Position numbers and translations under genes: made by a program
Assembly (NCBI RefSeq): GCF_039541915.1
Contig: NZ_BAABHD010000029.1
Location: 124,001 to 188,000 of the forward strand
Source: Nibrella saemangeumensis
GTDB lineage: Bacteria; Bacteroidota; Bacteroidia; Cytophagales; Spirosomataceae
DNA length: 64,000 bases
Reading direction: 5' to 3'
The notes under the pieces: generated by a model
Database searches by the model: none
What the model was told of the DNA's origin: nothing
The model's input: only the letters and a program-made list of their open reading frames with translations
Shown: one piece after another, positions 34,424-43,795 of the stretch
Layout of the letters: every line of letters begins with the position of its first letter
Numbering within the stretch: position 1 is the stretch's first letter

Positions 34424-35404
34424 ATGACATACCTAAGTTCACAACCACGCCTTACAGACTCCTGGGAGGACATCTGCTATCCGATCAAACCGGTCTGGCT
34501 GGCTGAACTCCTGCCCGACTATGACATTGTGGCCACCGACCGGCAGCAATTGGTGGTTGGTGAGGTTAGTGGGGGCCGTCCTACCATCTTTGGTATTCAG
34601 AGTGCCGACTATACCATTATACCCAATACGGTGATCCGGGAAGTAATTGATGGGCTGATTGCCAGCTATCAACTCTTAATTAAATATACACCGACAGGTG
34701 AGTTCAGCATCAATATCATTCTGCCGGAAGGGGTTCAGCTTGGCAAAGAATCCCTGCAACGGAGTCTGATCATTACCAACAGCTACAACGGCAAAACCCC
34801 GTTTAGCATTCAGGGGCAAACGTTGCTCACGTTACAGGATCCCGATTCGGCCCTGCGCAGTAGTATGTTCCGGCAGGTATGCCAGAACGGACTCATGGGC
34901 TGGGCCGATCAGTTTGCCGATATACCGGCGTACCAGACCTGGCTTCATGAGTGGTCGGCAACTACCGGAAAGGCCGGCGGGACTAAAAGCCGGCCGGCCA
35001 AAGGTCAGCCGGCGCGGCCGGCGGGTTCGCCCATCCGGAAAATACACCACCGTCAGCTGACGCAGGATATGTTTCGTCAGCAGCTTCATGACGTGCTGGT
35101 CGATCACCTGAATCCCGAGCCTACGCTCACGGCTACTGTCTACACGCAGCTACAGCAGGCCCAGGTGCAGGAGCGGGATGAAGATCTGATGAGGGAACTG
35201 CCGGTACCGGTCCAGTTAACCAAACAGGCCCGTGAACGGCTCCGCACCGAGGAGCATTTGCTCAAAACCGGTTCCAGCTACTGGCTGATCTACAATGCAG
35301 TGAATTACGCCCTGTTTACGAGCCGAAGTAGCCTGACGCTCAATGACCGCTACCGCTTAGATGAACGGGTGTTTCATCAGCTAGCCGCCCGCGCCTACGC
35401 TTAA
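34424..35404 (+). CDS. DUF932-like protein
   Basis: A 326-residue protein resembling the phage/plasmid-type DUF932 family: IITNSYNGKTPFSIQGQTLL, then SSMFRQVCQNGLMGW, the pattern of that family (NSHDG..., VCxNGL). The middle (about 185-210) is a low-complexity linker rich in Lys, Gly, Pro and Arg. The C-terminal third is helical. DUF932 proteins occur on plasmids, phages and integrative elements and their function is unknown. The gene starts 10 bases after the palindrome and is followed at 36 bases by a TerB-like gene. Confidence 0.75.
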   Translation: MTYLSSQPRLTDSWEDICYPIKPVWLAELLPDYDIVATDRQQLVVGEVSGGRPTIFGIQSADYTIIPNTVIREVIDGLIASYQLLIKYTPTGEFSINIILPEGVQLGKESLQRSLIITNSYNGKTPFSIQGQTLLTLQDPDSALRSSMFRQVCQNGLMGWADQFADIPAYQTWLHEWSATTGKAGGTKSRPAKGQPARPAGSPIRKIHHRQLTQDMFRQQLHDVLVDHLNPEPTLTATVYTQLQQAQVQERDEDLMRELPVPVQLTKQARERLRTEEHLLKTGSSYWLIYNAVNYALFTSRSSLTLNDRYRLDERVFHQLAARAYA

Positions 35405-35439
35405 CCTGATTATCAACGTTACGTTAAAACTGATCCGCT

Positions 35440-35793
35440 ATGTATTCACCTGATTTAACCATGAGTTTAGGAAACCTGGTCTACGCCCTGTCGAAGCTGG
35501 ATAAAAATCAGCAACGGGAAGACATGCAGACGCTGAGGGCCTTACTGGCCAGCGACTCTACCGGTCAATTGGCTCCCCTGGCTTATTTTCTGCGGGAGAG
35601 CAGCCCGCAGCCGGGCGAACAGGCATCGGACCGGGGAAAGCCAGCTGCAGGAGCCCGGCGTTCGGAGGTGAATGAAGAAAGCAGCCGGCGCTTTATTAAG
35701 CTGTTGCTCCGGGCAGCCAGAGCCGAGGAAGGCATCTCCCGGCAGGAACAGGCTTTTCTGCAAGCCCTCTGGCGGAAGATTCCCCGGAACTAA
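35440..35793 (+). CDS. TerB-like protein B
   Basis: A 117-residue helical protein related to the TerB-like protein at 33557: shared start (SPDLTMSLGNLVYALSKLDK), a variable, charged middle (about 50-80) and the EEGISRQEQAFLQALWRK end. It lies after the DUF932-like gene with the opposite orientation to its relative, so the two TerB-like genes flank the cluster like a pair. Confidence 0.7.
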   Translation: MYSPDLTMSLGNLVYALSKLDKNQQREDMQTLRALLASDSTGQLAPLAYFLRESSPQPGEQASDRGKPAAGARRSEVNEESSRRFIKLLLRAARAEEGISRQEQAFLQALWRKIPRN

Positions 35794-35796
35794 TGG

Positions 35797-36822
35797 CTAC
35801 GGCACGGTTACCACCACTTTGCCCACCGTCTCCCCTTTTTGAAACTGTCGAATCGCCTGGTGCATCTGGTCAAACGGGTACACATGCCCAACGTGCTGGG
35901 GCTTTAGTTGCAGCGCCTTGAGCTCACGCAGCATCTGGTGCAGCATATCGGTCTGTTCGTAGAGGTAAATGAGATTAAAGCCCATGAGCGACTTATTCTG
36001 GGTGGGTAGCCGCAGGGGGTCAATCTGGGGACGCTTCAGGTATTTCCAATACAATTGGAGGTAATTGGGCTTATCGCTATGGCTGGTGAAACTAGCGTTG
36101 CCGTAGACCACCATGCGGCCCATGGAGGCCATAGCTTTCCAGCCCTGCATCAGGATTTTCCCGCCGATGCACTCCATAATCAGCAGCAGCGGCCGGTTGC
36201 CCAGTGCCTGTTTCAGCTTAGCATAAAAATCGTTGTCCCGCACTATCACGGCATCATACGCTTCCTCCTCCTGTAAAAACGTTGCCTTGCCCGGGCTCCC
36301 CACCGTGCCGATGGTATAGGCGTCATACTTTTTGCAGATGCGGTTGGCCAGGATACCCACGCCCCCGGCTGCGCTGTGGATGAGTACGGTCATACCGCGT
36401 TGCAGATTACCCAGCACGGTCAGGGCATAATAGGCCGTCAGTCCCTGCACCAGAAACCCGGCCCCTTCGGCAAAACTCCAGTTTTCTGGCAAGGGGACTA
36501 CGTAGCGGTGGTGGATGTTAATATGGGACACATAACCCCCAAAGCGGGTAGCGCCCATAACCCGGTCACCTGGTTTGAAATCCTTCACGGCTTCACCGAC
36601 CGCCAACACCTCTCCGGCAAACTCCAGACCAGGAATGAACGGCCCTTTCGGGGTAGCACTGTACAGGCCCTGCATGGCAAAGATGTCGGCGAAGTTCAGC
36701 CCGATGGCGTGTACCCGCACGCATACTTCGTCGGCGTTGGGCGGAGGCAGCGTCTCGGTTTGTAGGGTTAAGTCTTTGATGGAGCCCGCTTTGGGCATGC
36801 GGTATACCTGTCGTTGCACCAT
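35797..36822 (-). CDS. VAT-1/quinone oxidoreductase-like dehydrogenase
   Basis: A 341-residue medium-chain dehydrogenase/reductase. N-terminal GroES-like domain (1-120; GPFIPGLEFAGEVLAVGE) and Rossmann domain with the HSAAGGVGILANRI motif (about 150-165). Zinc ligands typical of alcohol dehydrogenases are not seen, so it is of the zinc-free quinone oxidoreductase or VAT-1-like kind, NADPH-dependent. It ends three bases beyond the TerB-like stop and converges on it. The 224-base gap upstream holds no clear feature. Confidence 0.88.
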   Translation of the reverse strand: MVQRQVYRMPKAGSIKDLTLQTETLPPPNADEVCVRVHAIGLNFADIFAMQGLYSATPKGPFIPGLEFAGEVLAVGEAVKDFKPGDRVMGATRFGGYVSHINIHHRYVVPLPENWSFAEGAGFLVQGLTAYYALTVLGNLQRGMTVLIHSAAGGVGILANRICKKYDAYTIGTVGSPGKATFLQEEEAYDAVIVRDNDFYAKLKQALGNRPLLLIMECIGGKILMQGWKAMASMGRMVVYGNASFTSHSDKPNYLQLYWKYLKRPQIDPLRLPTQNKSLMGFNLIYLYEQTDMLHQMLRELKALQLKPQHVGHVYPFDQMHQAIRQFQKGETVGKVVVTVP

Positions 36823-37046
36823 TTGCTTACACTAAAATTTATAGCCTGCCGGTTCTGGAAGAACTTCCTTTTGACGCTATTGTCTAACATCCCGGCCGGG
36901 ATCGGCGGAAAAGATACAAAAAGCGGGCTATACATTGATTTTCCCTCATCAGGAATCCCTATATAGTTAATTTTACGCCTGTTCACGCGTCCATCCGGGC
37001 GCTGATAATAAGGCGAATAGCCGCTCATGGCAGAAAAACCCACCGT

Positions 37047-37610
37047 ATGACCAATACCACCAAACGACAAGGCCAGGCGAAACTCTTGCGATCATTCAGA
37101 AAAATACACCGGACAACGGGTGCTTTATTGTTCGTGTTTTTCTTTTTCATTTCAGTATCAGGCCTGCTGCTCGGCTGGAAAAAACACAGTGGCGGACTGA
37201 TCTTACCCAAATCCTATACCGGTACCTCCACCGATCTGAAAGACTGGCTGCCGCTGGATAGCCTGCACCAAAACGCCTGTAGAATCCTGCACGACTCGGT
37301 TGCGGCCGACCTCTCCCTCGACCTGGAGCGTATCGATGTTCGCAAAGACAAAGGCATGGTGAAGTTTGTTTTCGCCGACCACTTCTGGGGTATTCAGCTG
37401 GACGGAGCAACCGGACAACTGTTGCACATTGAGCAACGGCGGTCCGACTATATCGAAAAGATACACGACGGCTCTGTGCTTGACTTTTATCTTGGCACCA
37501 GTGATGGCCAGATCAAACTGGTTTACACCACGATTATGGGGATTGCCCTGTTAATCTTTACCATAACAGGATTTTGGCTTTGGTACGGCCCCAAGCGTAT
37601 GCGTAACTAA
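37047..37610 (+). CDS. PepSY-associated transmembrane protein
   Basis: A 187-residue inner-membrane protein. Features are FRKIHRTTGALLFVFFFFISVSG with a first membrane segment at about 22-42, a periplasmic part with PepSY-like GIQLDGATGQLLHIEQRRSD, the HDGSVLDFYLG motif and a second membrane segment (about 160-178) ending in FWLWYGPKR. Such proteins are often iron- or redox-linked. It stands alone. A 164-base gap follows before the sigma gene. Confidence 0.88.
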   Translation: MTNTTKRQGQAKLLRSFRKIHRTTGALLFVFFFFISVSGLLLGWKKHSGGLILPKSYTGTSTDLKDWLPLDSLHQNACRILHDSVAADLSLDLERIDVRKDKGMVKFVFADHFWGIQLDGATGQLLHIEQRRSDYIEKIHDGSVLDFYLGTSDGQIKLVYTTIMGIALLIFTITGFWLWYGPKRMRN

Positions 37611-37774
37611 GGCGCAGCCTACTGTTAGGGAACGCTATACGTTGGCAGGCACCACCAGGATCTGTAATCCTGGTCGTCCGGGAGCTGCCTCACAAAAATT
37701 TTTCAGTTCGGCTGTAACCTTTCCGGATTCCCCCGGTTTTCACGCCAAATGCCCGAAACCCCTTAACTACACGG

Positions 37775-38332
37775 TTGAATTCACTGACGGACAACGCGCT
37801 GATGCTTCAGGTCAAAGCCGGCGATCTGAACAAGATGGGGCTGCTCTTTGAGCGGTATCATCGCGAATTATTCGGCTTCCTGTACCACATGTGCGGGCGG
37901 TCCGACGCCAGTGAAGACATGGTACAGACGGTGTTTTACCGGATGCTAAAGTACCGCCACACGTTTACCGGCGACGGCGCTTTCCGGACCTGGATGTACC
38001 ACTTGGCCCGCAATGTGCTGATCGATTTGGCGCAGCAGAACAAGCGGTCGACGCACCACTATGATCTGGTCGAGTATGCCGAAAAGATCGCGGGGGGTAT
38101 GGCCGCCGACGAAGCGCTGCACAAGGAACAGGAGCTGGCGACACTCCAGAACGCGCTGGCCAAACTCAGCGACGAATACCGCGAGGTACTGGTGCTGAGC
38201 CGGTACCAGGAATTGAAGTACGAGGAGATTGCACGGATTTTGAATACCACAGAAGGGGCCGTGAAAGTGCGGGTCCACCGGGCACTGACTGAGTTAAAGA
38301 AAATTTACCTGAGCATTGAACACGAACGATAA
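37775..38332 (+). CDS. ECF RNA polymerase sigma factor
   Basis: A 185-residue sigma-70 family factor. Sigma-2 covers about 20-85 (LLFERYHRELFGFLYHMCGR, DMVQTVFYRMLKYRHTF) and sigma-4 covers about 125-175 (LAKLSDEYREVLVLSRYQEL, ILNTTEGAVKVRVHRALTEL). The start is a TTG at 37775; ATG 37802 would cut into the conserved helix. It ends one base before the ATG of its anti-sigma gene, a coupled pair. It probably drives its own operon with the DUF4097 genes. Confidence 0.93.
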   Translation: MNSLTDNALMLQVKAGDLNKMGLLFERYHRELFGFLYHMCGRSDASEDMVQTVFYRMLKYRHTFTGDGAFRTWMYHLARNVLIDLAQQNKRSTHHYDLVEYAEKIAGGMAADEALHKEQELATLQNALAKLSDEYREVLVLSRYQELKYEEIARILNTTEGAVKVRVHRALTELKKIYLSIEHER

Positions 38333-38333
38333 C

Positions 38334-39155
38334 ATGAACTGCGAACACGTCAGGGCCAACCTGCTCGACCGGCTGAACGAACAGCTATCGGCTGCGGAAC
38401 AGGCCGGGCTGGACGCGCACCTGGCGCAGTGCCCCGGCTGCCGGCAGGAACTGGAAAGCACCCGGCAAGTCTGGCAACGGATGGGAAAGGTTACTGCTCC
38501 GGAACCGCGTCCGCAGCTGCACACCAACTTCTACGCCATGCTCGACAGCTTCCAGGAGGCTGAGCAGGCAAAGCAGAAACGCTCCTGGAGTGGCATTGTG
38601 GAGCGGATTCAGGGCCTCTGGACATCCGCCCTGATGGGCCGGCTGGCCTACAGCCTGGTACTGGTGGCCATTGGCGTGGCGGTGGGCTATTGGCAGCAAG
38701 GCCGGCAAACACCCACCCTGGCTTATCAGCAACAAATTGATACGCTCTCCAGCCAGGTGCAGGAAATGCGGCAGATGATGATGCTGTCGCTGCTGGAAAA
38801 CCCCTCGGCCACGGAACGGCTGCGGGCGGTGAGCTACACCAAAGAGATCAGCGACGTAGACGGACAGGTGATCGACGCGCTGCTGACCACGCTTAACAAC
38901 GATGCGAATGTAAACGTCAGATTGGTGACGCTGGAAGCGCTGGCTGAACTAGGCCACGATGCACGGGTGCGGGAGGGCCTGGTGCATGCCCTGAGCCGGC
39001 AGGACTCACCCCTGGTGCAGGTGGCCCTGGCCGATGTGATGGTGAAACTACAGGAAAAGCGTTCCATAAAACCCTTGCGTAAACTGCTTCAGCAGGAAGG
39101 CATCAACGATCTGGTCAAGAGTAAAATTGAGCATTCCATCCGGCAACTCTCGTAG
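38334..39155 (+). CDS. Zinc anti-sigma factor with C-terminal HEAT repeats
   Basis: A 273-residue membrane anti-sigma. The N-terminal zinc-binding ZAS motif is C3, H29, C33, C36. A membrane segment (about 104-121, LAYSLVLVAIGVAVGYW) follows. Beyond it, in the periplasm, lies a helical region with HEAT-like repeats (about 175-270: ALLTTLNNDANVNVRLVTLE, ALSRQDSPLVQVALADVMVK). The HEAT part could sense a protein partner. The gene starts one base after the sigma stop. Confidence 0.88.
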   Translation: MNCEHVRANLLDRLNEQLSAAEQAGLDAHLAQCPGCRQELESTRQVWQRMGKVTAPEPRPQLHTNFYAMLDSFQEAEQAKQKRSWSGIVERIQGLWTSALMGRLAYSLVLVAIGVAVGYWQQGRQTPTLAYQQQIDTLSSQVQEMRQMMMLSLLENPSATERLRAVSYTKEISDVDGQVIDALLTTLNNDANVNVRLVTLEALAELGHDARVREGLVHALSRQDSPLVQVALADVMVKLQEKRSIKPLRKLLQQEGINDLVKSKIEHSIRQLS

Positions 39156-39188
39156 AAATATCCTAATCAACTAATTAACCAATCAACC

Positions 39189-40052
39189 ATGAAACCACTA
39201 CTAATCCCCGTTCTGGCGGGGCTGGTACTCGCTTGTGCCCAAACGTCGGCGCAGAACCTGGCATCGACCGAAAAGGTAACCCAGGAATATACCGTGGCCA
39301 ATGCCGGTGCCAGTACGCTGGTGATCTACAACATCAATGGGTTTATCCACGTAGAAGGCACCTCAGGCAACAAGGTTTCCTTTTCCGCCGACAAGAAGAT
39401 TACCGGTAAAACGCAGGCAGGTCTTGACGAAGGGAAGCGGGAGTTCAAACTGGGTTTCGAGCAGAAAGGCGACACCATCTTTGCTTACATCGCCGAACCG
39501 TTCGACACCCGCCCATCCAGAGAACGCCGGGACTGGAACAACCGGCGGGAAATCGACTATGACTTTACGGTAGACTACACCGTGAAGGTTCCGCGCCAGA
39601 TGAACGTCCGGGTATCCACCGTCAACCGGGGCGATGTCACGGTCAACGATGTAGCGGGCGCGTTACGGCTGCGCAACGTCAACGGCGCCATTGAACTGAC
39701 CAACGCCAGAGGTGCCACCGACGTCCACACCATCAACGGCAATGTCGAAGCCAACTACGTAACCGCTCCGCTGGAGCCCTCCTCCTACTACACACTCAAC
39801 GGCGACATTAAAGTCACGTATCCCGCAAGTCTGTCGGCCGACCTGCAGTTCAAAAGCTTTCAGGGCGAATTTTACACCGACTTCCCGCAGGCCGAAATTA
39901 TGCCCGTCCAGGTCGTCAAAAACGAAGAGCGCCGGGGTGACAAAACCGTTTACAAGCTTAACAAAACCACAGCCGTGCGCATCGGAAACGGCGGAAAAAC
40001 CCTTCGTTTCGAGACATTCAACGGTAACGTTTACATTAAAAAGAAATCGTAA
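39189..40052 (+). CDS. DUF4097 beta-helix-like exported protein A
   Basis: A 287-residue protein with a signal peptide (to about residue 21, TSAQ). The mature part is a DUF4097 repeat fold with strands such as NINGFIHVEGTSGNKVSFSA, VSTVNRGDVTVNDVAGALRL, NVNGAIELTNARGATDVHTI and FETFNGNVYIKK: short turns with N-G pairs, as in right-handed beta solenoids. It lies 33 bases after the anti-sigma gene and six bases before the second DUF4097 gene. Function unknown; it may be an envelope sensor or adhesin-like structure. Confidence 0.85.
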   Translation: MKPLLIPVLAGLVLACAQTSAQNLASTEKVTQEYTVANAGASTLVIYNINGFIHVEGTSGNKVSFSADKKITGKTQAGLDEGKREFKLGFEQKGDTIFAYIAEPFDTRPSRERRDWNNRREIDYDFTVDYTVKVPRQMNVRVSTVNRGDVTVNDVAGALRLRNVNGAIELTNARGATDVHTINGNVEANYVTAPLEPSSYYTLNGDIKVTYPASLSADLQFKSFQGEFYTDFPQAEIMPVQVVKNEERRGDKTVYKLNKTTAVRIGNGGKTLRFETFNGNVYIKKKS

Positions 40053-40057
40053 GTAAC

Positions 40058-40879
40058 ATGAACACGCTGATCCAAATCCTGCTAACATTACTCTTGACGG
40101 GGCTAACCCCAATTTTCGCCCAAAATGACAACCAACAACTGATTGTCCCGCTGTCTGACCCCAGCAAGCCGGGAACGCTTGAAGTCGGCCTGGTCAATGG
40201 CTTCATTCACGTGGTGGGGCATACCGGTAAAGACGTGATTATTGATGTGTCGTCTTTCGAAGGCCGGCAACGGGCCCGCAACGATGACCAGAACGCCAGT
40301 GGCATGCGACGCATTTCACCAAACAACGGTCTCGATGTTACGGCCGAAGAGCGCAACAATCGGGTTAAAATAGACGCCAGCAGCCATGTGCGCCCTGTTA
40401 ACCTTACAATCAAGGTCCCGCAGCGGTTTGGCCTGAAACTGAGTACGGTCAACAACGGCGACATTACCGTCGAAAACGTAACGGGTGAACTGGAAATCAA
40501 CAATGTAAACGGCCCGATCGAGCTAAATAATGTGGGCGGTTCGGCTGTAGCGAACACCATCAACGGCAATCTGAAAGCTACCTTCCGGGATCTTAGCGCC
40601 AATGCGCCCATGGCGTTCTCTACCCTCAACGGCCGCGTGGATGTGACCTTCCCGGCTAACGCTAAAGCCAATATAAAGCTGAAGTCCGACCGGGGTGAGG
40701 TTTACAGTGATTTCGACATTAACATTGACAAGAGTCAGCCCAAGACAACCAAATCGAATCAAACCGGCATGTACCGGGTTAGCATTGAGGACTGGATTTA
40801 CGGCAAGATCAACGGAGGTGGCCCCGAAGTGATGATGAAGAGTATGCAGGGTAATATCTATGTTCGTAAGGCTAAATAA
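40058..40879 (+). CDS. DUF4097 beta-helix-like exported protein B
   Basis: A 273-residue relative of the preceding gene, with signal peptide (to about residue 21) and the same strand repeats (LVNGFIHVVGHTGKDVIIDV, LSTVNNGDITVENVTGELEI, NVNGPIELNNVGG). The pair arose by tandem duplication. It is followed by a hairpin at 40887-40930, so the beta-barrel gene behind it may be reached by read-through only. Confidence 0.85.
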   Translation: MNTLIQILLTLLLTGLTPIFAQNDNQQLIVPLSDPSKPGTLEVGLVNGFIHVVGHTGKDVIIDVSSFEGRQRARNDDQNASGMRRISPNNGLDVTAEERNNRVKIDASSHVRPVNLTIKVPQRFGLKLSTVNNGDITVENVTGELEINNVNGPIELNNVGGSAVANTINGNLKATFRDLSANAPMAFSTLNGRVDVTFPANAKANIKLKSDRGEVYSDFDINIDKSQPKTTKSNQTGMYRVSIEDWIYGKINGGGPEVMMKSMQGNIYVRKAK

Positions 40880-40886
40880 ACTTTTG

Positions 40887-40930
40887 GGAGATTCACGGAC
40901 GCAGATGCAACGTACGCGTTGTGAATCTCC
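40887..40930 (+). terminator. Terminator after the DUF4097 genes
   Basis: Perfect ten-base arms GGAGATTCAC (40887-40896) and GTGAATCTCC (40921-40930), with a second small stem inside, followed by a T-rich stretch. It separates the sigma operon from the beta-barrel gene. Confidence 0.6.
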
Positions 40931-41029
40931 TCTTTATCCCGAATTTCTATCCACACCAGAAAGCACACTGATCCGGGCCCGGTCTGTGTCACCACGTAAA
41001 GAAACCCTGTCCTCTCTTATAAATACCAG

Positions 41030-43459
41030 ATGAAGTACATCTATTCTCTTTTACTGTTTACCTGTCTGTTCGCTCTACACCAGACTACTCTGGCACAGAT
41101 TAGCGGTACGCTGACCGGCACCCTTACCGATTCGTCCGGTACAGGCGTTGGCTTCGGCACGGTAGCGGTGGTGCAAACCGCGAAGAAAGCCATTGTAACC
41201 GGTGCTGTCACCGAAGCCGATGGGCGATTCAGCATTAAGACACCGGCGGCCGGTACGTATTTCCTGCGCATTACGGCGCTAGGCTATGCTACGCTCGAAA
41301 CACCGACATTTGCCGTAACAGACCCGTCCTTTTCCAAAGATTTCGGCACGCTTACGTTACGAAACAACACAAAGCAGTTGAAGGAGGTCACCGTGCGCAG
41401 CAGCCGGGCCACCATTACGCAGGAAGCTGACCGCATGGTGGTAAATATTGCCGGTACCGCGCTGGCGGCCGGCAGCACCGCTTATGATGTACTGGGCAAA
41501 TCGCCGGGGGTGTTTATCGATCAGGACGGAAATATTCAGCTCAACGGCCGCAGTGGCGTTACCGTAATGCTGAACGGAAAACTGACCTTCCTCTCGGCCC
41601 GCGACCTCCGGACTATGCTGGAGGGGATGCCGGCGGAAAACATCAAAAACATTGAGATCATTACTAACCCATCTGCCAAATATGATGCTGAAGGTACCTC
41701 GGGTATCCTGAACATCAACCTGAAAAAGAATACCCAGCAGGGCATGAACGGCAGCCTGTACGCCAGCTATAACAATAACTTCAAACAGTTTGGCTATACC
41801 TATGGCGGCAACGTGAACTACAAAAGCGGCCGGTGGAACTCCTTTCTGAATCTGGATGCCGCCCGCCGGGTAGGCGGTCGCGAAGCTACCTTTACCCGAA
41901 TCTTCTATGGTACGGATAAAACCACCTACTTTGATCAGGTAGCCACCGGAAATTTTGCGGCAGAAGGCCCTCCTTCCGTCAGGATGGGCACTGATTATAG
42001 CATCAACGACCGGCATAGCATCGGCGCGACGGCCTACTACATCACCAATTTTTCGAAGAGTGATTTTCTGACGGATACATACATAGGAAATGCGCCCCGT
42101 ACGTACTCGCAGTACATCGATGCCGATAATATTAATACCAATCGCTTCACCAGTTTTACCAGTAACCTGCACTATACCGGCAAACTGGATACCCTGGGCA
42201 CTACGCTGTCGACCGACCTCGACTACGCCCGCATTACCAACCGGGGCGACGGCAACTTCTACAACTATTTTACCGACCTGGCTTCTGGTCAGCAAACCCG
42301 TGACTTTCTGTATACCAGTACGCCCAACGGCTACGACATCCTATCCGCCAAGATAGACTTTACCCGGCCCCTGTCGCCGGGACATAAGCTGGAAGCGGGT
42401 GCCAAGGCCAGCCGGGTAGTGTCGGATAATGACTTTCGGTTTTACTTCAACAACGAAGGGCTGGCGCTGGATCCCAAGCGGACCAACCACTTCAACTACC
42501 GCGAAAGCATCTACGCCGGTTACCTGAACTGGAACGGCAAACTAAACAAGCGGTTTACCATGCAGGCGGGTCTGCGGGCCGAACAAACCCTGTCGGTCGG
42601 TAACTCCTACACAACCGGGCAGGTCACCGAGCGAAAGTACCTCAACTTTTTCCCTAGCGTGTTTCTGCAGCAGAAGGTGAGCGACGACTACCAGATCAGC
42701 TATAGCTACAGCCGCCGGCTCACGCGCCCCAATTACGGCAACCTGAACCCGTTCCGGTACTACCGCGATCCGTACACGTATACTGAAGGCAACCCCTACC
42801 TGCGCCCGCAGTATACGCAGGCGTTCAGCATCAACCAGACGATCCGGAAGGTCTATAACCTGTCGGCTTATTACCAGTTTCACCGCGATGTAATGTCGGA
42901 AGTTCCCATTCTGGATGTCGCCAACGCGACCACAATCTATACTACGGGCAATCTGAACGAAGGGCATAACCTGGGTATTACGGCGGTAGCACCGGTCAAG
43001 ATCACCAGGTGGTGGGACACGCAGAATACGACGATCCTCTCGTACAACAAGTTCACCACGGTATCGAACGAAGGACCGCTGGTCAATGATCAGGTGTTTT
43101 ATATGCTGCAATCCAACCACACGCTGCAATTGCCGATGAACATACGGATGGAAATGAACCTGCTGTACCGCGGACCGGCGGCATCGGGCCTGTACCACAT
43201 GGCACCTATGCACCGGGTTGATATTGCGTTCAAAAAGAGCTTTATGAACAAAAAGCTGGATCTGACGGTCAACGCCAATGATTTGTTCAAAGGATTCAGG
43301 TACTACTGGACCACCAACATCAACCGGAACGTCAACGAGTTTGACCAGTATTTCCGCTGGCGGAGCGTAGGGGTTACCTTGCGGTATAATTTTAGCCGGG
43401 GCAGCAAGGTCGATGAGAAGCGCCGGAACAACAATCTGGAAGAGATGAACCGGACGTAA
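41030..43459 (+). CDS. TonB-dependent receptor-like outer-membrane beta-barrel protein
   Basis: An 809-residue protein with signal peptide (to about residue 23), carboxypeptidase-regulatory-like domain (about 25-110, GTLTDSSGTGVGFGTVAVVQ), plug (DVLGKSPGVFIDQDGNIQLN, SGVTVMLNGKLTFL, SGILNINLKK; about 130-240) and OMP_b-brl_3-type barrel. It shares design with the gene at 20923. It follows the sigma/DUF4097 genes, so it may belong to the same regulon, but a hairpin lies between. Substrate unknown; no SusD partner. Confidence 0.88.
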   Translation: MKYIYSLLLFTCLFALHQTTLAQISGTLTGTLTDSSGTGVGFGTVAVVQTAKKAIVTGAVTEADGRFSIKTPAAGTYFLRITALGYATLETPTFAVTDPSFSKDFGTLTLRNNTKQLKEVTVRSSRATITQEADRMVVNIAGTALAAGSTAYDVLGKSPGVFIDQDGNIQLNGRSGVTVMLNGKLTFLSARDLRTMLEGMPAENIKNIEIITNPSAKYDAEGTSGILNINLKKNTQQGMNGSLYASYNNNFKQFGYTYGGNVNYKSGRWNSFLNLDAARRVGGREATFTRIFYGTDKTTYFDQVATGNFAAEGPPSVRMGTDYSINDRHSIGATAYYITNFSKSDFLTDTYIGNAPRTYSQYIDADNINTNRFTSFTSNLHYTGKLDTLGTTLSTDLDYARITNRGDGNFYNYFTDLASGQQTRDFLYTSTPNGYDILSAKIDFTRPLSPGHKLEAGAKASRVVSDNDFRFYFNNEGLALDPKRTNHFNYRESIYAGYLNWNGKLNKRFTMQAGLRAEQTLSVGNSYTTGQVTERKYLNFFPSVFLQQKVSDDYQISYSYSRRLTRPNYGNLNPFRYYRDPYTYTEGNPYLRPQYTQAFSINQTIRKVYNLSAYYQFHRDVMSEVPILDVANATTIYTTGNLNEGHNLGITAVAPVKITRWWDTQNTTILSYNKFTTVSNEGPLVNDQVFYMLQSNHTLQLPMNIRMEMNLLYRGPAASGLYHMAPMHRVDIAFKKSFMNKKLDLTVNANDLFKGFRYYWTTNINRNVNEFDQYFRWRSVGVTLRYNFSRGSKVDEKRRNNNLEEMNRT

Positions 43460-43486
43460 CGTAAGGGTACGGAAAGGCAAAAAAAA

Positions 43487-43514
43487 AAGCCAGACAACCT
43501 AAGTCGTCTGGCTT
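43487..43514. terminator. Hairpin terminator after beta-barrel gene
   Basis: Arms 43487-43495 and 43506-43514 (AAGCCAGAC, GTCTGGCTT) pair perfectly. An A-run of ten lies in front, so the minus-strand form has hairpin plus U-run; plus-strand termination is weaker. Confidence 0.55.
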
Positions 43515-43795
43515 CTTGTGATCGTCCAATAACGCGGTTAATTCCTAAAAATCATCAGATACCTTTCACAGCATCCCCGGTTATCAACGATTTACAGATA
43601 TATAACTTGCCCCGTCAGGAAAGTGTTTTTAAAAAAGAGAGAATTTTTTTGCACCCCACAAATTGTCAGAGCCTACGCTTTACAAATTCCCTCTAAATCA
43701 ATACCCTACTGTTGCTATAACCTTCGGCCCTGATAGCTGTTTTATAGACCGTCATAGAATTGACACTCATCCTTCAACGTAAAACAACTATCGTC

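Noticed and set aside
41357..43480. Two long minus-strand open frames (312 codons each) opposite the beta-barrel receptor gene
   Set aside because: They are antisense to a clear receptor gene, show low-complexity Val/Arg/Gly-rich translations and no family motifs; they come from the codon bias of the true gene.
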